A stretch of DNA of 64,000 bases. Origin: Halalkalibacter alkaliphilus (GTDB lineage: Bacteria; Bacillota; Bacilli; Bacillales; Bacillaceae_D). The translations under genes and the position numbers were made by a program. The notes under the pieces were generated by a model. It was not told the origin of the DNA. It saw only the letters and a list, made by a program, of their open reading frames with translations, and made no database searches. This document shows, in pieces, positions 8,090 through 17,188 of the stretch. Each line of letters starts with the position of its first letter. Within the stretch, counting starts at the first letter, position 1. The stretch is from NCBI RefSeq assembly GCF_023555415.1, contig NZ_JAKRYL010000019.1, positions 26,474 through 90,473 on the forward strand, given 5' to 3'.

Positions 8090-9310
8090 ATGGTCCCACA
8101 GGTACGTACTAAAGAAATACTTAAACAATTTAATTTATCAAGACAGACACTTTATAACTGGGTAAAGGATGGAGATATTACAGAACCAGAGAAAGATTGG
8201 AGAGGCTGGAGAATGTGGACGAAACAACATGTTGAGGAAATTACAAATACTATTAGAAAAAAAGAAGAACAATTTACTTTACCTATTGATTGTGATCAAA
8301 GGCTCAACATAAAAAATAGAAGATATTTAGGTAGTAAATACAAACTATTAGAATTTATATGGAAGGTTGTAAATGAAAATTGCAAAGGTGTTAATACCGT
8401 GGCAGATATTTTTGGAGGAACCGGGGTAGTTGCTGATAGGTTTAACATTGAAGGTAAGAATATTATAGTAAATGACATATTGTATTCTAATCATTTAGCA
8501 TATTGGACATGGTTTAGCGATGAGCCGATTGATTTTAATAAAGTCGAAGGTTTAATAACCCAATTTAATAATTCTAACCCTCTTGAAAAGAACTATGTAT
8601 CAGAACACTTTGGTGGAACCTATTTCACAGAATATAATGCAAGAAAAATTGGGTATATAAGAGAAGAAATAGAAAAATTAACAAATCATATTAACTTTCG
8701 TGAAAAGGCTATTCTTATTACTTCATTACTCTATGCAATGGACAAAGTTGCGAATACGGTTGGTCATTATGACGCTTACAGAAGAAAATTAGACTCACTT
8801 AAAGAAATCAAACTTTTAGTACCAGAGTTTAAGGATTCCAATAATAAAGGTAACTGTATTTTCAATGAGGATGCGAATGAGTTAGTTAGAAGAATTAGTG
8901 CGGATTTAACCTATATCGACACACCATATAATTCACGACAATATGGAGATGCTTATCATTTATTGGAGAATATTGCCGAATGGAAAAAGCCTGAGGTTTC
9001 AGGAGTTGCCAAAAAAATGATAAATCGTTCTCATATTAAAAGTGATTATTGTACTATGAAGGCTACTAAGGCTTTCGAAGACCTAATTTCTAATATATCT
9101 GGTAAGTATATTCTTGTTTCATATAACAATATGGCACAAAAGGGTGTTGGCCGTTCAAATGCAAAAATTTCTGCTGAAGAAATAGTTGAGATACTAAAAA
9201 TGAAAGGTAAGGTAAGTATCTTTGATACTGATTTCCAAGCATACACAACTGGTAAGACAAACATTGAAGATCATAAGGAAATACTGTATCTCTGTGAAAT
9301 AAGTAGGTGA
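8090..9310 (+). CDS. HTH-fused D12-class adenine-N6 DNA methyltransferase
   Basis: A 406-residue protein. Residues 1-60 form a MerR-like helix-turn-helix (VRTKEILKQFNLSRQTLYNWVKDGDI). The rest is a D12-class methyltransferase: SAM-binding RRYLGSKYKLLEFI and VADIFGGTGVVADRF, then the catalytic motif as YIDTPYNSRQYGDAYH (DTPY, a variant of DPPY). This resembles the FokI-methylase type, which acts on one strand of an asymmetric site. The start has GAGGTGG before it. The stop overlaps the next methyltransferase start by 4 bp. Two different adenine methyltransferases in a row suggest an asymmetric (type IIS) recognition site needing both strands modified. The HTH may self-regulate the island. Confidence 0.85.
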   Translation: MVPQVRTKEILKQFNLSRQTLYNWVKDGDITEPEKDWRGWRMWTKQHVEEITNTIRKKEEQFTLPIDCDQRLNIKNRRYLGSKYKLLEFIWKVVNENCKGVNTVADIFGGTGVVADRFNIEGKNIIVNDILYSNHLAYWTWFSDEPIDFNKVEGLITQFNNSNPLEKNYVSEHFGGTYFTEYNARKIGYIREEIEKLTNHINFREKAILITSLLYAMDKVANTVGHYDAYRRKLDSLKEIKLLVPEFKDSNNKGNCIFNEDANELVRRISADLTYIDTPYNSRQYGDAYHLLENIAEWKKPEVSGVAKKMINRSHIKSDYCTMKATKAFEDLISNISGKYILVSYNNMAQKGVGRSNAKISAEEIVEILKMKGKVSIFDTDFQAYTTGKTNIEDHKEILYLCEISR

Positions 9311-10242
9311 TAAAAGTGTTACAAACTGAAACAAAGTATCTCAAGTCATGTTTAAATTATACAGGTGGGAAGCATAAATTATTAAAGCAAATTATCCCTT
9401 TGTTTCCACAAGATATAAACAATTTTGTTGATTTATTTTGCGGTGGAGCAAATGTGGCTATAAATGTTAATGCAAAAGGGAGTATGCGGGGCATAGATAA
9501 GCAAAGAGAGGTATTAAGGCTTTTTAATACCCTAAAGGAAACATCCAAGGAAGAAGTATTCAATATCATTTATAATATCATTTTAAAGTACGAGTTAACT
9601 GATACCAATAAACATGGGTATTCTCATTATGATTGTGAGTCGGGAAGTGGACTTGCAGTTTATAATAAGGAGCGATTTGTAAAGTTAAGAGAGGATTACA
9701 ATAATCGTATAAATGACAATAACTATTATGATCTTGCATTTTATCTTTTAACAGTATATGGGTTTAATAATCAAATCCGGTTTAATAAAAAAGGGCATTA
9801 TAATATTCCCGTAGGAAAAAGGGATTTTAATGACAAAATTCAATTTAACTTAATTAATTTTCTCGATGTAATTAAAGAGAAAGATATTGATTTTATATGC
9901 CATGACTTTCGTGAAGTTGAAATGGGACTTTCGAAAGGGGATTTTCTTTATGCAGACCCGCCATATTTAATCTCGACTGCAACATATAATGAACAAAATG
10001 GGTGGACCGAAACGGAAGAATATGACTTATTAAACTTATTAGATAGGTTAGATGCAAAAGGTGTAAAATTTGCATTATCGAATGTACTCGATCATAAAGG
10101 AAAAGAAAATACTATTCTAAAGAATTGGGCTAAGAAGTACGAGATTAACCATTTAAACTATAACTATAATAACTCCAATTATCAAATCAAAGAAAAGACA
10201 ACTAAGACATCTGAAGTACTTATTACTAATTATAGGAAATAA
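9307..10242 (+). CDS. Dam-type (D12) adenine-N6 DNA methyltransferase
   Basis: A 311-residue enzyme of the Dam/DpnM family: YTGGKHKLLKQIIPLFP at the N-terminus, NFVDLFCGGANVAINV for SAM binding, and DFLYADPPYLIST as the DPPY catalytic motif at about residues 216-228. The GTG start at 9307 overlaps the previous gene's stop, so expression is coupled. It would methylate the strand not covered by the upstream enzyme. A terminator follows the stop by 6 bp. Target cannot be read from sequence; relatives of AlwI act at GGATC, but that is by analogy only. Confidence 0.87.
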   Translation: MIKVLQTETKYLKSCLNYTGGKHKLLKQIIPLFPQDINNFVDLFCGGANVAINVNAKGSMRGIDKQREVLRLFNTLKETSKEEVFNIIYNIILKYELTDTNKHGYSHYDCESGSGLAVYNKERFVKLREDYNNRINDNNYYDLAFYLLTVYGFNNQIRFNKKGHYNIPVGKRDFNDKIQFNLINFLDVIKEKDIDFICHDFREVEMGLSKGDFLYADPPYLISTATYNEQNGWTETEEYDLLNLLDRLDAKGVKFALSNVLDHKGKENTILKNWAKKYEINHLNYNYNNSNYQIKEKTTKTSEVLITNYRK

Positions 10243-10248
10243 ATTGTT

Positions 10249-10278
10249 ACCTTCTCAACGCTGTTGGGGAGGTTTTTT
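10249..10278 (+). terminator. Terminator of the methyltransferase pair
   Basis: ACCTTCTCAA, loop CGCTG, then TTGGGGAGGT and a TTTTT run. It forms a good G-C stem with one G-T pair. A group II intron remnant starts just after its T-run, as expected for introns that target terminators. Confidence 0.8.
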
Positions 10279-10281
10279 AAT

Positions 10282-10520
10282 GTGTGCCCGGCATGTCTAA
10301 CAGCTAGGTGGTGTAAGTCCACTACAGGCTTGGCGGTGGGAACTGTTAGCGAATGGCAAGGGTGTCTAGGGCGACTTAGAATCTGAAGGAAGCCGGACGA
10401 GTTTCCATTACAAAACGAAGTCCAACACTGCCCGAATCTCCTGCAGTAAATCCAGTGTCTACGAGAGGAAAGCGGTTAGACTTACCCGGGGAGGTCTTAC
10501 TGAAGGGTTTAGTATCCGTT
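10282..10520 (+). mobile_element. Group II intron remnant (5' RNA domains only)
   Basis: It opens with GTGTGCCCGGCATG and continues with CAGCTAGGTGGTG, AAGTCCACTAC, GGCAAGGGTGTC, AATCTGAAGGAAG and, further on, GAGGAAAGCGG and CCCGGGGAGGTCTTAC. This is the recognisable 5' half of a bacterial group II intron (domain I and following). No intron-encoded reverse transcriptase and no domain V/VI are present; the endonuclease gene starts within 100 bp of the last matching part. The insertion point is right behind a terminator hairpin, which is the known target of class C introns. The right border is approximate. Confidence 0.75.
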
Positions 10521-10609
10521 TGTGATGTTATAAAATGTAAAGAATAGAGAGGTATTTAGATGATTGGATAGAATGTTTAATATATTCAAATATGCTTGGA
10601 GGTATGGTT

Positions 10610-12805
10610 TTGATTATTAATTCAACGCACTATACGTGGGTAATTGGGAATACAGGTTTTAGAGAAAGTGCCTTATATCAAAAAATTGAAGGTTACATTC
10701 TTCTTCTTGAGGAATTTACAAAAAGAGGCTACCAATGGGACAAGAACCAAACTGAATTTTTTGAGTTAATGAATGAAGCAGGATTTATGGAAGACGCTAG
10801 CACAAATGCTACTAATATACCTAAGGCTTCTAGATTAAAAACATCTCCTCTTCAAAAACTAGGTCTTGTTAATGAATCAAGAGAGATAACAGAGGTCGGG
10901 AATGTGATTTTACGACGATCAAAAGAACGTCTTAAGGTGGAAAATAAACTATATTTTGACGATGAGCATTTTCTTGAAAACGATGGCGATATATACATAA
11001 AACAGCTGCTTAAACTTCAGTTTTCAGCAACCAAAGATAAAGGTATTAAACCTTTCATTCTATTTTTAGAGTTATTAAAGGAGTTTGGGAGCTTATCAAG
11101 AACAGAAATAACTTTTATACTTCCCTTAATAATAACCGAAGAATTAAAAGAAGAAGGAAAAAGAGCCATAGAAGAATTCCGGAACAAAAAGGAACAACAA
11201 GAATGTAGTAAGGAAGACATTGAAATTTGGATACAAGATTACATAATTAAACAGAAATATAATCTTAGAAAATATGTTGAGGTAAAAGCATATATTGAAG
11301 AAAAGGCTGAAGAAGTTTTATCACATTTAAAAGAAGAAAATGATAAAGATATACTAGACTTCATATTACCTGTTGATATGAATGGAAAATCAGCTGACTA
11401 TAGTAAACCTTTAGTACCTTTGTTAACAGGTATATATAATATATGGCTTAATATTAAAAATAAAGAAGATACTTGGGATTCAATAAGAGAAACTCTTGAT
11501 GCTATAGAAAAAACCACAGGTACACAAGAAAAAAGGTGGAGAGATTCACTGTTTGGAATTAAAAATAAGGGAGTGTTAAAGTCTAAGGATATTGAGGGAT
11601 TAAATAACACTTTACTTAATGAGTTTAAGAACCGTGTATATACTGAGGATTTTAAAGACCTTTTGATTAAATTCTATGACATTCTTACATATATCAAATG
11701 GTACAATAACTTATTAGATTACGCGGACCATAATTTAAGGTATTTAAAGCTATCTAATATTTTGGAAGAGACTTCATTATTTGAAGAAAAAGCAATTAGA
11801 ATAAGTGATTTTTATAAAGTTCTTGTAGATAAGATACTAGATGACAGTGAAATTAAAAAATATCATACTAGTACAGATGATTACTTTGATTTCTTGTATA
11901 ACACCAACTATCAATTGCCAAAGTTTGAAGACGATGATTTTATTAAAATATCTGATGAAGTAGTTAAAAGAATTCAGGAAATCAGTAAAGATGATGTGGA
12001 ACTACCTGCGAAAACGGAAAATCCTAAGCAATATGTTTCATCACTAAAAGATAAGTATAATGAAACAAGAATTAAAAATATGAAAGATAACTTAAGGAAA
12101 TCTATCATAAATGAAGATAATGGTAACTTGTTAGAGTGCTTATATTTATTAGAAAAACGGAGTAAAAGTAAGGATAACAAGTTAAAGGGTTATATGGATA
12201 CAGAGGCCGATGTGCCAACAATATTCGAATATTTGCTTTGGCAAGCATTCTTATTACTAGACGGATACGTTGGAAATGCAATTGACTTTGCAAACTTCGA
12301 TTTAGATATTGATTTAAAACCGATTCAGCACGCTGGAGGTGGAATGGCAGATATTATCTTTAAGTATGCAGACCATCACTTAATATTAGAAGCGACTCTT
12401 ACAAATGATGAAAATCAAAGAAGAGCTGAGATGGAACCTATACCTCGACATTTAGCTAAGTATAGACACGAAGTAGACGATAAGACTAATTGTCTTTTTG
12501 TAGCACCATATATAGATCCTAATGTGGCTGTTGTTCATAGAATGTTTAAGTTTAACCCGTATTATGTTAAAGACAACAATAATTATGTTGGAATCGAAAA
12601 TTCAGAGATTATTCCATTAGGTATTAGTGAATTAAAAAATCTAATAAAATTTGCTGTAGCTAATAATAAGAATTATCATTATCTCAAAGAAAATGTTATT
12701 GATATATTGAATAGTTCTGAAGAAAGAGATGGATATTTATGGTATAAAGATGAAGTCGTACAAACGATTAATAACATAAAAGAGAAAGTAGAAACAGCTA
12801 GTTAA
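10610..12805 (+). CDS. AlwI-family restriction endonuclease-like protein 1
   Basis: About 731 residues. An ATG lies 18 bp further upstream, but GGAGGT at 10598-10603 best serves the TTG at 10610. The conserved C-terminal core reads ADVPTIFEYLLWQAF, then HAGGGMADIIFKYADHHLILEATLT and RRAEMEPIPRHLAKYR. This matches the AlwI restriction endonuclease family, with a D (ADI) and E-x-T (EATLT) as likely catalytic residues. AlwI is a type IIS enzyme. The N-terminal half is helical and probably recognises DNA. It follows two adenine methyltransferases, separated only by an intron remnant, and shares its core with the 14492 protein, so the two may act as strand-specific partners. Confidence 0.8.
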   Translation: MIINSTHYTWVIGNTGFRESALYQKIEGYILLLEEFTKRGYQWDKNQTEFFELMNEAGFMEDASTNATNIPKASRLKTSPLQKLGLVNESREITEVGNVILRRSKERLKVENKLYFDDEHFLENDGDIYIKQLLKLQFSATKDKGIKPFILFLELLKEFGSLSRTEITFILPLIITEELKEEGKRAIEEFRNKKEQQECSKEDIEIWIQDYIIKQKYNLRKYVEVKAYIEEKAEEVLSHLKEENDKDILDFILPVDMNGKSADYSKPLVPLLTGIYNIWLNIKNKEDTWDSIRETLDAIEKTTGTQEKRWRDSLFGIKNKGVLKSKDIEGLNNTLLNEFKNRVYTEDFKDLLIKFYDILTYIKWYNNLLDYADHNLRYLKLSNILEETSLFEEKAIRISDFYKVLVDKILDDSEIKKYHTSTDDYFDFLYNTNYQLPKFEDDDFIKISDEVVKRIQEISKDDVELPAKTENPKQYVSSLKDKYNETRIKNMKDNLRKSIINEDNGNLLECLYLLEKRSKSKDNKLKGYMDTEADVPTIFEYLLWQAFLLLDGYVGNAIDFANFDLDIDLKPIQHAGGGMADIIFKYADHHLILEATLTNDENQRRAEMEPIPRHLAKYRHEVDDKTNCLFVAPYIDPNVAVVHRMFKFNPYYVKDNNNYVGIENSEIIPLGISELKNLIKFAVANNKNYHYLKENVIDILNSSEERDGYLWYKDEVVQTINNIKEKVETAS

Positions 12806-13466
12806 GTATTAGGAGGTAAATATGGCACAAAGTAAATAGTTATTTTTCCGATAACACTAATTCTTGAGACTTTTGTAAATTCTTTTATAATGGGAAGTAG
12901 CAAAAGATTTAAATGCAACCTTTATTTTGTAAAATTATGTTTACACCTAATGAAGATAAAGTAATAATCAAAATTTTATATGATAGGAGTATTCAAAAAG
13001 AAGAATTAAGGCTATGAAGAGCATAGCTAGTATCCTTTTTTAGAGAAGAAAATCAAGAATACTTATAAAAGAATTTTTAGCACTAACAACCTCCCGAAGG
13101 TCGTTGGTGCTTTTTGTTTTAGAAGTATTTTTACACCTATATTCATAATAGAATCCGTGCTGAAACAATCTTGTTCTTTTCAAGGAAATTCCAATCATTT
13201 AGCTTATCTAGTTTTTAGTCTAACATTTTTCTTAATAGAATTTGGTAAAATATGATATAAATTTATTGGATTATGATAAAAATTATTTAAAGTATTAATT
13301 TTGGAGAATCGAATGGAAAATGGAACCTTTAGGCTTTAATGACAAACTATAAAGATAATTCCCTTTTATCTGAAAACTTAATATAAAGACAACTCCCTGT
13401 AAAGGAGGTTGTTTTGTTATAATTGAATTTAGTAAATATTGTATTTAAATGAAAAAGGAGAATACA
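12806..13466. other. Intergenic stretch with terminator
   Basis: A ribosome binding site and ATG (12822) open a frame that closes after five codons, which may be the head of a lost gene. A short open piece near 12940 also stops quickly. Apart from the terminator at 13079 I see no other feature. Confidence 0.5.
13079..13120 (+). terminator. Rho-independent terminator
   Basis: AGCACTAACAACCT pairs with AGGTCGTTGGTGCT around a short CCCGA loop, followed by TTTTGTTTT. It probably ends the transcript of the first endonuclease gene. Confidence 0.8.
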
Positions 13467-14450
13467 ATGATTTATACAGTTGACAGGGTACAATTTGATG
13501 TTAATGGAGAATTGATTGTTTTTGAGTTTATTAATCGCTCCAAAGATGACAGAAATTTTGTGAAGAAAAAGTGTAACTCTCTTTATCTCATTCCGAATGT
13601 AACTTTGGTTGTTGTCATCTATGATGATCGTTTTATGGATGGAAATGAGATTATAGTCTTAAGAAAAGGTAACAGAAAAGTATGTAAGTGGAATGAATAT
13701 AAGGAGTGGTTTTTATTAAAAAATGCTGCTAGCGTGACTAACTCAGTTTCAATTTCAAAGCGTCTTGGGTCAGCTACTCAAAACCAGGGAGATCCTTATG
13801 TACATGAAGTGTTAGAAAGAATACATAGAATTGATTTTTCTTTGGATGATAGTGGTTTAGGTATTACAAAAGAAGCATTAAACAATGAAAGTACTTATGG
13901 TTTTGATTTTGACTTATTTGATGATACACATAATAATATTATTGAGTTTTTAAATAATGAAACAAAAGAAAAAGATAAGAATCCTATTGAAAACATACAA
14001 GCTCACCCTATGCGATATTCATGGATTTCTGAAGAAGAACAGAAAAATTTTGCAAAAAAAATGAAAGAGATTTATCCTAATTGGAACAATCCACGTAAAA
14101 GTGATAATCGGCAAAAATATATATCTTTGTGGAAAGCTAAACAAAAGCTAAAAGGAGAATTATATCTTGTAAATTATAACAAGCTTAACAAAACTGAAGA
14201 CTTATCAATAATTGAAGTAATTGAATTAGATGAAAATAAAGGGATCATGTTTGATATTTCATATAAAGTAAAATATGAAGATATGATTAGTTGGTTAGAA
14301 AAGATGAATACGGTTCCCTATGATGCAAAACAATATTTAACTAAATTTCCAAAAGAGGTTCGTGACAGTTTTTTTTGGGGTAATTATTATCGAAATCAAG
14401 CGAAGTATCCAGTTCCTAAAAGGAGTCATATTGGAAAGTGTTATAAATAG
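13467..14450 (+). CDS. Unknown protein between two AlwI-like endonuclease genes
   Basis: About 327 residues, starting MIYTVDRVQFDVNG. The ATG at 13467 is preferred because AAAAAGGAGAA sits 6 bases before it; an upstream ATG would make that site coding. The first 90 residues look like a compact alpha/beta fold (LIVFEFINRSKDDRNFV...VTLVVVIYDDRF), then an acidic stretch, then HPMRYSWISEEEQKNFAKKM. I do not recognise the family. Its place, 41 bp upstream of the second endonuclease-like gene, implies a part in the restriction system, for example a specificity or control protein. That role is inferred from position only. Confidence 0.55.
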   Translation: MIYTVDRVQFDVNGELIVFEFINRSKDDRNFVKKKCNSLYLIPNVTLVVVIYDDRFMDGNEIIVLRKGNRKVCKWNEYKEWFLLKNAASVTNSVSISKRLGSATQNQGDPYVHEVLERIHRIDFSLDDSGLGITKEALNNESTYGFDFDLFDDTHNNIIEFLNNETKEKDKNPIENIQAHPMRYSWISEEEQKNFAKKMKEIYPNWNNPRKSDNRQKYISLWKAKQKLKGELYLVNYNKLNKTEDLSIIEVIELDENKGIMFDISYKVKYEDMISWLEKMNTVPYDAKQYLTKFPKEVRDSFFWGNYYRNQAKYPVPKRSHIGKCYK

Positions 14451-14491
14451 AAACTTGAAAATGTTATTAGTAACGAAAAGAAGGAGATAAA

Positions 14492-16609
14492 ATGAAAGTA
14501 AGTAAATTAGACCAAGTCTTCAATTTATTTGATACAAACGGACGTAGAAGTGACGTTATTAATGCGTATAATATTTATACAAATATATTAGAACAAGTTT
14601 ATGAAGAGAGTGAATCTAGTGTATGGAGACGCTATCCAAATGAATCGACACAGTTTCGATTTTATGAGTTGGCAATAGAAAAATCCCCTGAGATATTTAA
14701 ACAACATCCAAAGTACGATAACTTTGTTAAAGCGATGGAAAATCCCAAAATAAAAATGGCTTTTGATAAAGGTGACATTAGTTATCTCAAGCAAACAAAT
14801 GGGTTAAAGCAATTATATGCTGATTTAGATAACGCAATTGAGGGTAGAGCACGCCACTACTCAAGTAACTTAGTGAAAATTGGTTTAGCTGATGAACATC
14901 GTCAAATTTCACCAGTCGGGAAATCATGGATTCACGGTAAAAAATTACGTAGAAGTAGGTTTGAAAATCTATTACCAATTGATGAAACAAACTTGATTTT
15001 TTTACGACAATTATTGAAACTTAGAGTTTACGCCAAAGATGGAGAAAAATATTACTCTCCTATGTTGATGGCGATGTATATTCTTTTGAATTATCAACGA
15101 GTAAGCGAAGATTTGTTTATTACGATGATTCAAATGCTGAATCCTTATTTACCAATCGAACCATCCAGTTTTGTTGAAGAATTCTTAGGTGGTCATGCTC
15201 AAAAATTAGAAAGAGAGTATGTTCCATTTTCAACTGATGCGTTAGATAAAATAAACAATGAACCTATCCCAATGTCAAAAGAAGTCTTTGCTAGTCATTT
15301 TTCAAGTGGGAAAAGTGAGAAAACGATTAAAATTTATCGGGAGTTCTATGAGAATTTGGTGAGGTTTAATAGGGAAGGAACAACTGAGAACCTTGAAAAA
15401 TTGGTCGAATTATTTTCTGATACGCAGAAAAAGTCAATGATAAACAAGGCGTTTGGTTTTGGTCGCAACGTTTTCACTTTTGATACAAGAGATAGAACGA
15501 ATGTCAGTAAGTTTATGGAGCTTAATGAAGATGTAGATATTCTCACAAACGAAGACTTAAACACAAAATTATTCTTACAATTCCAAGCTTCCAAACGTCA
15601 TGATGGGGTTCGTGAATATGGTGATGTTACTCGACGAGTAATGAAAGTAACAGGAATAATTAGCTTTAAAAATGGTGTCGTTGAGTTAGCACAACGCGAT
15701 TTATGGCAGAAGTTTTTTTCTAAGATTAATCTGGAAAACATGGTATTCGGAGAGTCAACAAATGAAGCATATGAGAGCTACGAAAAGGAAATGACTTCCC
15801 CTTTCTTAAACCATCTTACGCTTGAAGAAATCCTTGAATATGAGGATGAAAAAGTTGAACAGGCTATTGTTGAAATTAAGGATGAATTGAATTTAGCTAG
15901 TGAGGAAGAAATTAGAGAAACAATATTTAATCAAACAAGTGAGGCGTTCATTCAACATATTGAAACGAATTATCCAAAAGAAAAAATACTTGAGATATTA
16001 CAATTATTTTCGGATCGCAGTAATGACTTGAAAATTCAAAAAATGGTTGCGGAAAATACGGATGTTCCGACGATTTTTGAGTATATTGTTGGAATTGCTT
16101 GGTATCATATTAGTTCTAAAAAGTTTGATTTATTTTCTAGTTTTAATTTGTCGATGAGTGCAGATTTTGAACCCGAGACACACGCTGGAGGGGGAGCAGG
16201 GGATATCGTTATTGATTACGATGATCATATCTTAATGCTTGAAGTAACATTAATGAATAAGCATGCGCAGAAACGTGGAGAGTGGGAGCCTGTTTTACGA
16301 CATGCAACCAATTTAACTATTGAATCAGCACCTAAAAAAGTAACCACCTTATTTATTGCAGACGATTTGGACGAGAATACCATTAATATTTGGCGAGCTG
16401 TTGCAACTGTTCCATTACAATCTTCGCGAGAAAGCGATAAGTTTGCTGATACAGTCACAATTATGCCGGTGAAAAATGAAGAGCTTGCTAAAATGATACA
16501 AAATCGAAAAAATGAGACTGAACTCCTTGAAAGTATAAAAGAGTCGTTCGATAAGTTATCAACGGATTTCAATATGGGGTGGCGTGATGAGATAATAAAG
16601 TTTATATAA
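14492..16609 (+). CDS. AlwI-family restriction endonuclease-like protein 2
   Basis: A 705-residue protein with AAGGAGAT before the ATG. The C-terminal core reads TDVPTIFEYIVGIAWYHI, then HAGGGAGDIVIDYDDHILMLEVTLM and EWEPVLRHA. This parallels the 10610 protein (GDI and EVTLM as the D and E-x-T positions), so the two are divergent paralogues. Families of this type can cut only one strand each, and two together with two methyltransferases fit an asymmetric site. N-terminal regions differ more between the two. It is the last gene of the island and 41 bp follow the unknown protein before it. Confidence 0.8.
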   Translation: MKVSKLDQVFNLFDTNGRRSDVINAYNIYTNILEQVYEESESSVWRRYPNESTQFRFYELAIEKSPEIFKQHPKYDNFVKAMENPKIKMAFDKGDISYLKQTNGLKQLYADLDNAIEGRARHYSSNLVKIGLADEHRQISPVGKSWIHGKKLRRSRFENLLPIDETNLIFLRQLLKLRVYAKDGEKYYSPMLMAMYILLNYQRVSEDLFITMIQMLNPYLPIEPSSFVEEFLGGHAQKLEREYVPFSTDALDKINNEPIPMSKEVFASHFSSGKSEKTIKIYREFYENLVRFNREGTTENLEKLVELFSDTQKKSMINKAFGFGRNVFTFDTRDRTNVSKFMELNEDVDILTNEDLNTKLFLQFQASKRHDGVREYGDVTRRVMKVTGIISFKNGVVELAQRDLWQKFFSKINLENMVFGESTNEAYESYEKEMTSPFLNHLTLEEILEYEDEKVEQAIVEIKDELNLASEEEIRETIFNQTSEAFIQHIETNYPKEKILEILQLFSDRSNDLKIQKMVAENTDVPTIFEYIVGIAWYHISSKKFDLFSSFNLSMSADFEPETHAGGGAGDIVIDYDDHILMLEVTLMNKHAQKRGEWEPVLRHATNLTIESAPKKVTTLFIADDLDENTINIWRAVATVPLQSSRESDKFADTVTIMPVKNEELAKMIQNRKNETELLESIKESFDKLSTDFNMGWRDEIIKFI

Positions 16610-17188
16610 ATTATAAACCTCTTTTACTTAATTCATCACCAAAAATAGAGAGGAAATTGGTGATGAATATACTTCTCGCTTATATAAAAGAAAAAAAGCT
16701 GATAATAACTTTAAAGTAAATTCTTATATAGGGTTACCAAGTACTTCAGGAATATATAGCTTATTATTCATGTTTCTTCGAGGAATGTTTTTTAGTAAAA
16801 TATATACACTGATTGAATAAGGTAACCGCAAAAAAGCTAGGGTAATATTTTTACACATTGCTGTTGCAATACCTTATAAAATCAACGGTTAAAGTAGAGT
16901 GTGGAATTCAATTTCTTTTTTCGTTGGGGGCCAGGTACCAATTCCAAAGACTGATGAATAAGTCCATATGTTTTGATAGTTTATCTAATTTTAAACTATT
17001 GGAGCAATCAAACCCGCTCATTTTTTCTGGGCGGGTTATTCGCATAATAAAACACACTAAACATTTGATAGGACCTCATTTACTGTACGTTTTATAGTCG
17101 ATATTTGGAAAAAAATCCTATATAATGGCCGTATGGACACAGGGAAAGTTAATAATTATAGAAAAAAATATATCAGTAGGAGAACGTA
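16610..17188. other. Intergenic, no gene
   Basis: Short frames here lack ribosome binding sites. A GGGGGCCAGGTACC motif at about 16926-16939 belongs to a dispersed family in this window. A G-C rich hairpin lies at 17011-17037 and a TATAAT box at 17121 precedes the helicase gene. Confidence 0.5.
17011..17037 (+). terminator. G-C rich hairpin, probable terminator
   Basis: AACCCGCTCA and TGGGCGGGTT pair across a TTTTTTC loop. The tail is only weakly T-rich, so termination is likely but not certain. Confidence 0.5.

Noticed and set aside
16858..17097. 79-codon plus-strand frame as a gene
   Set aside because: There is no ribosome binding site, the frame runs through a G-C hairpin, and the sequence is not protein-like.
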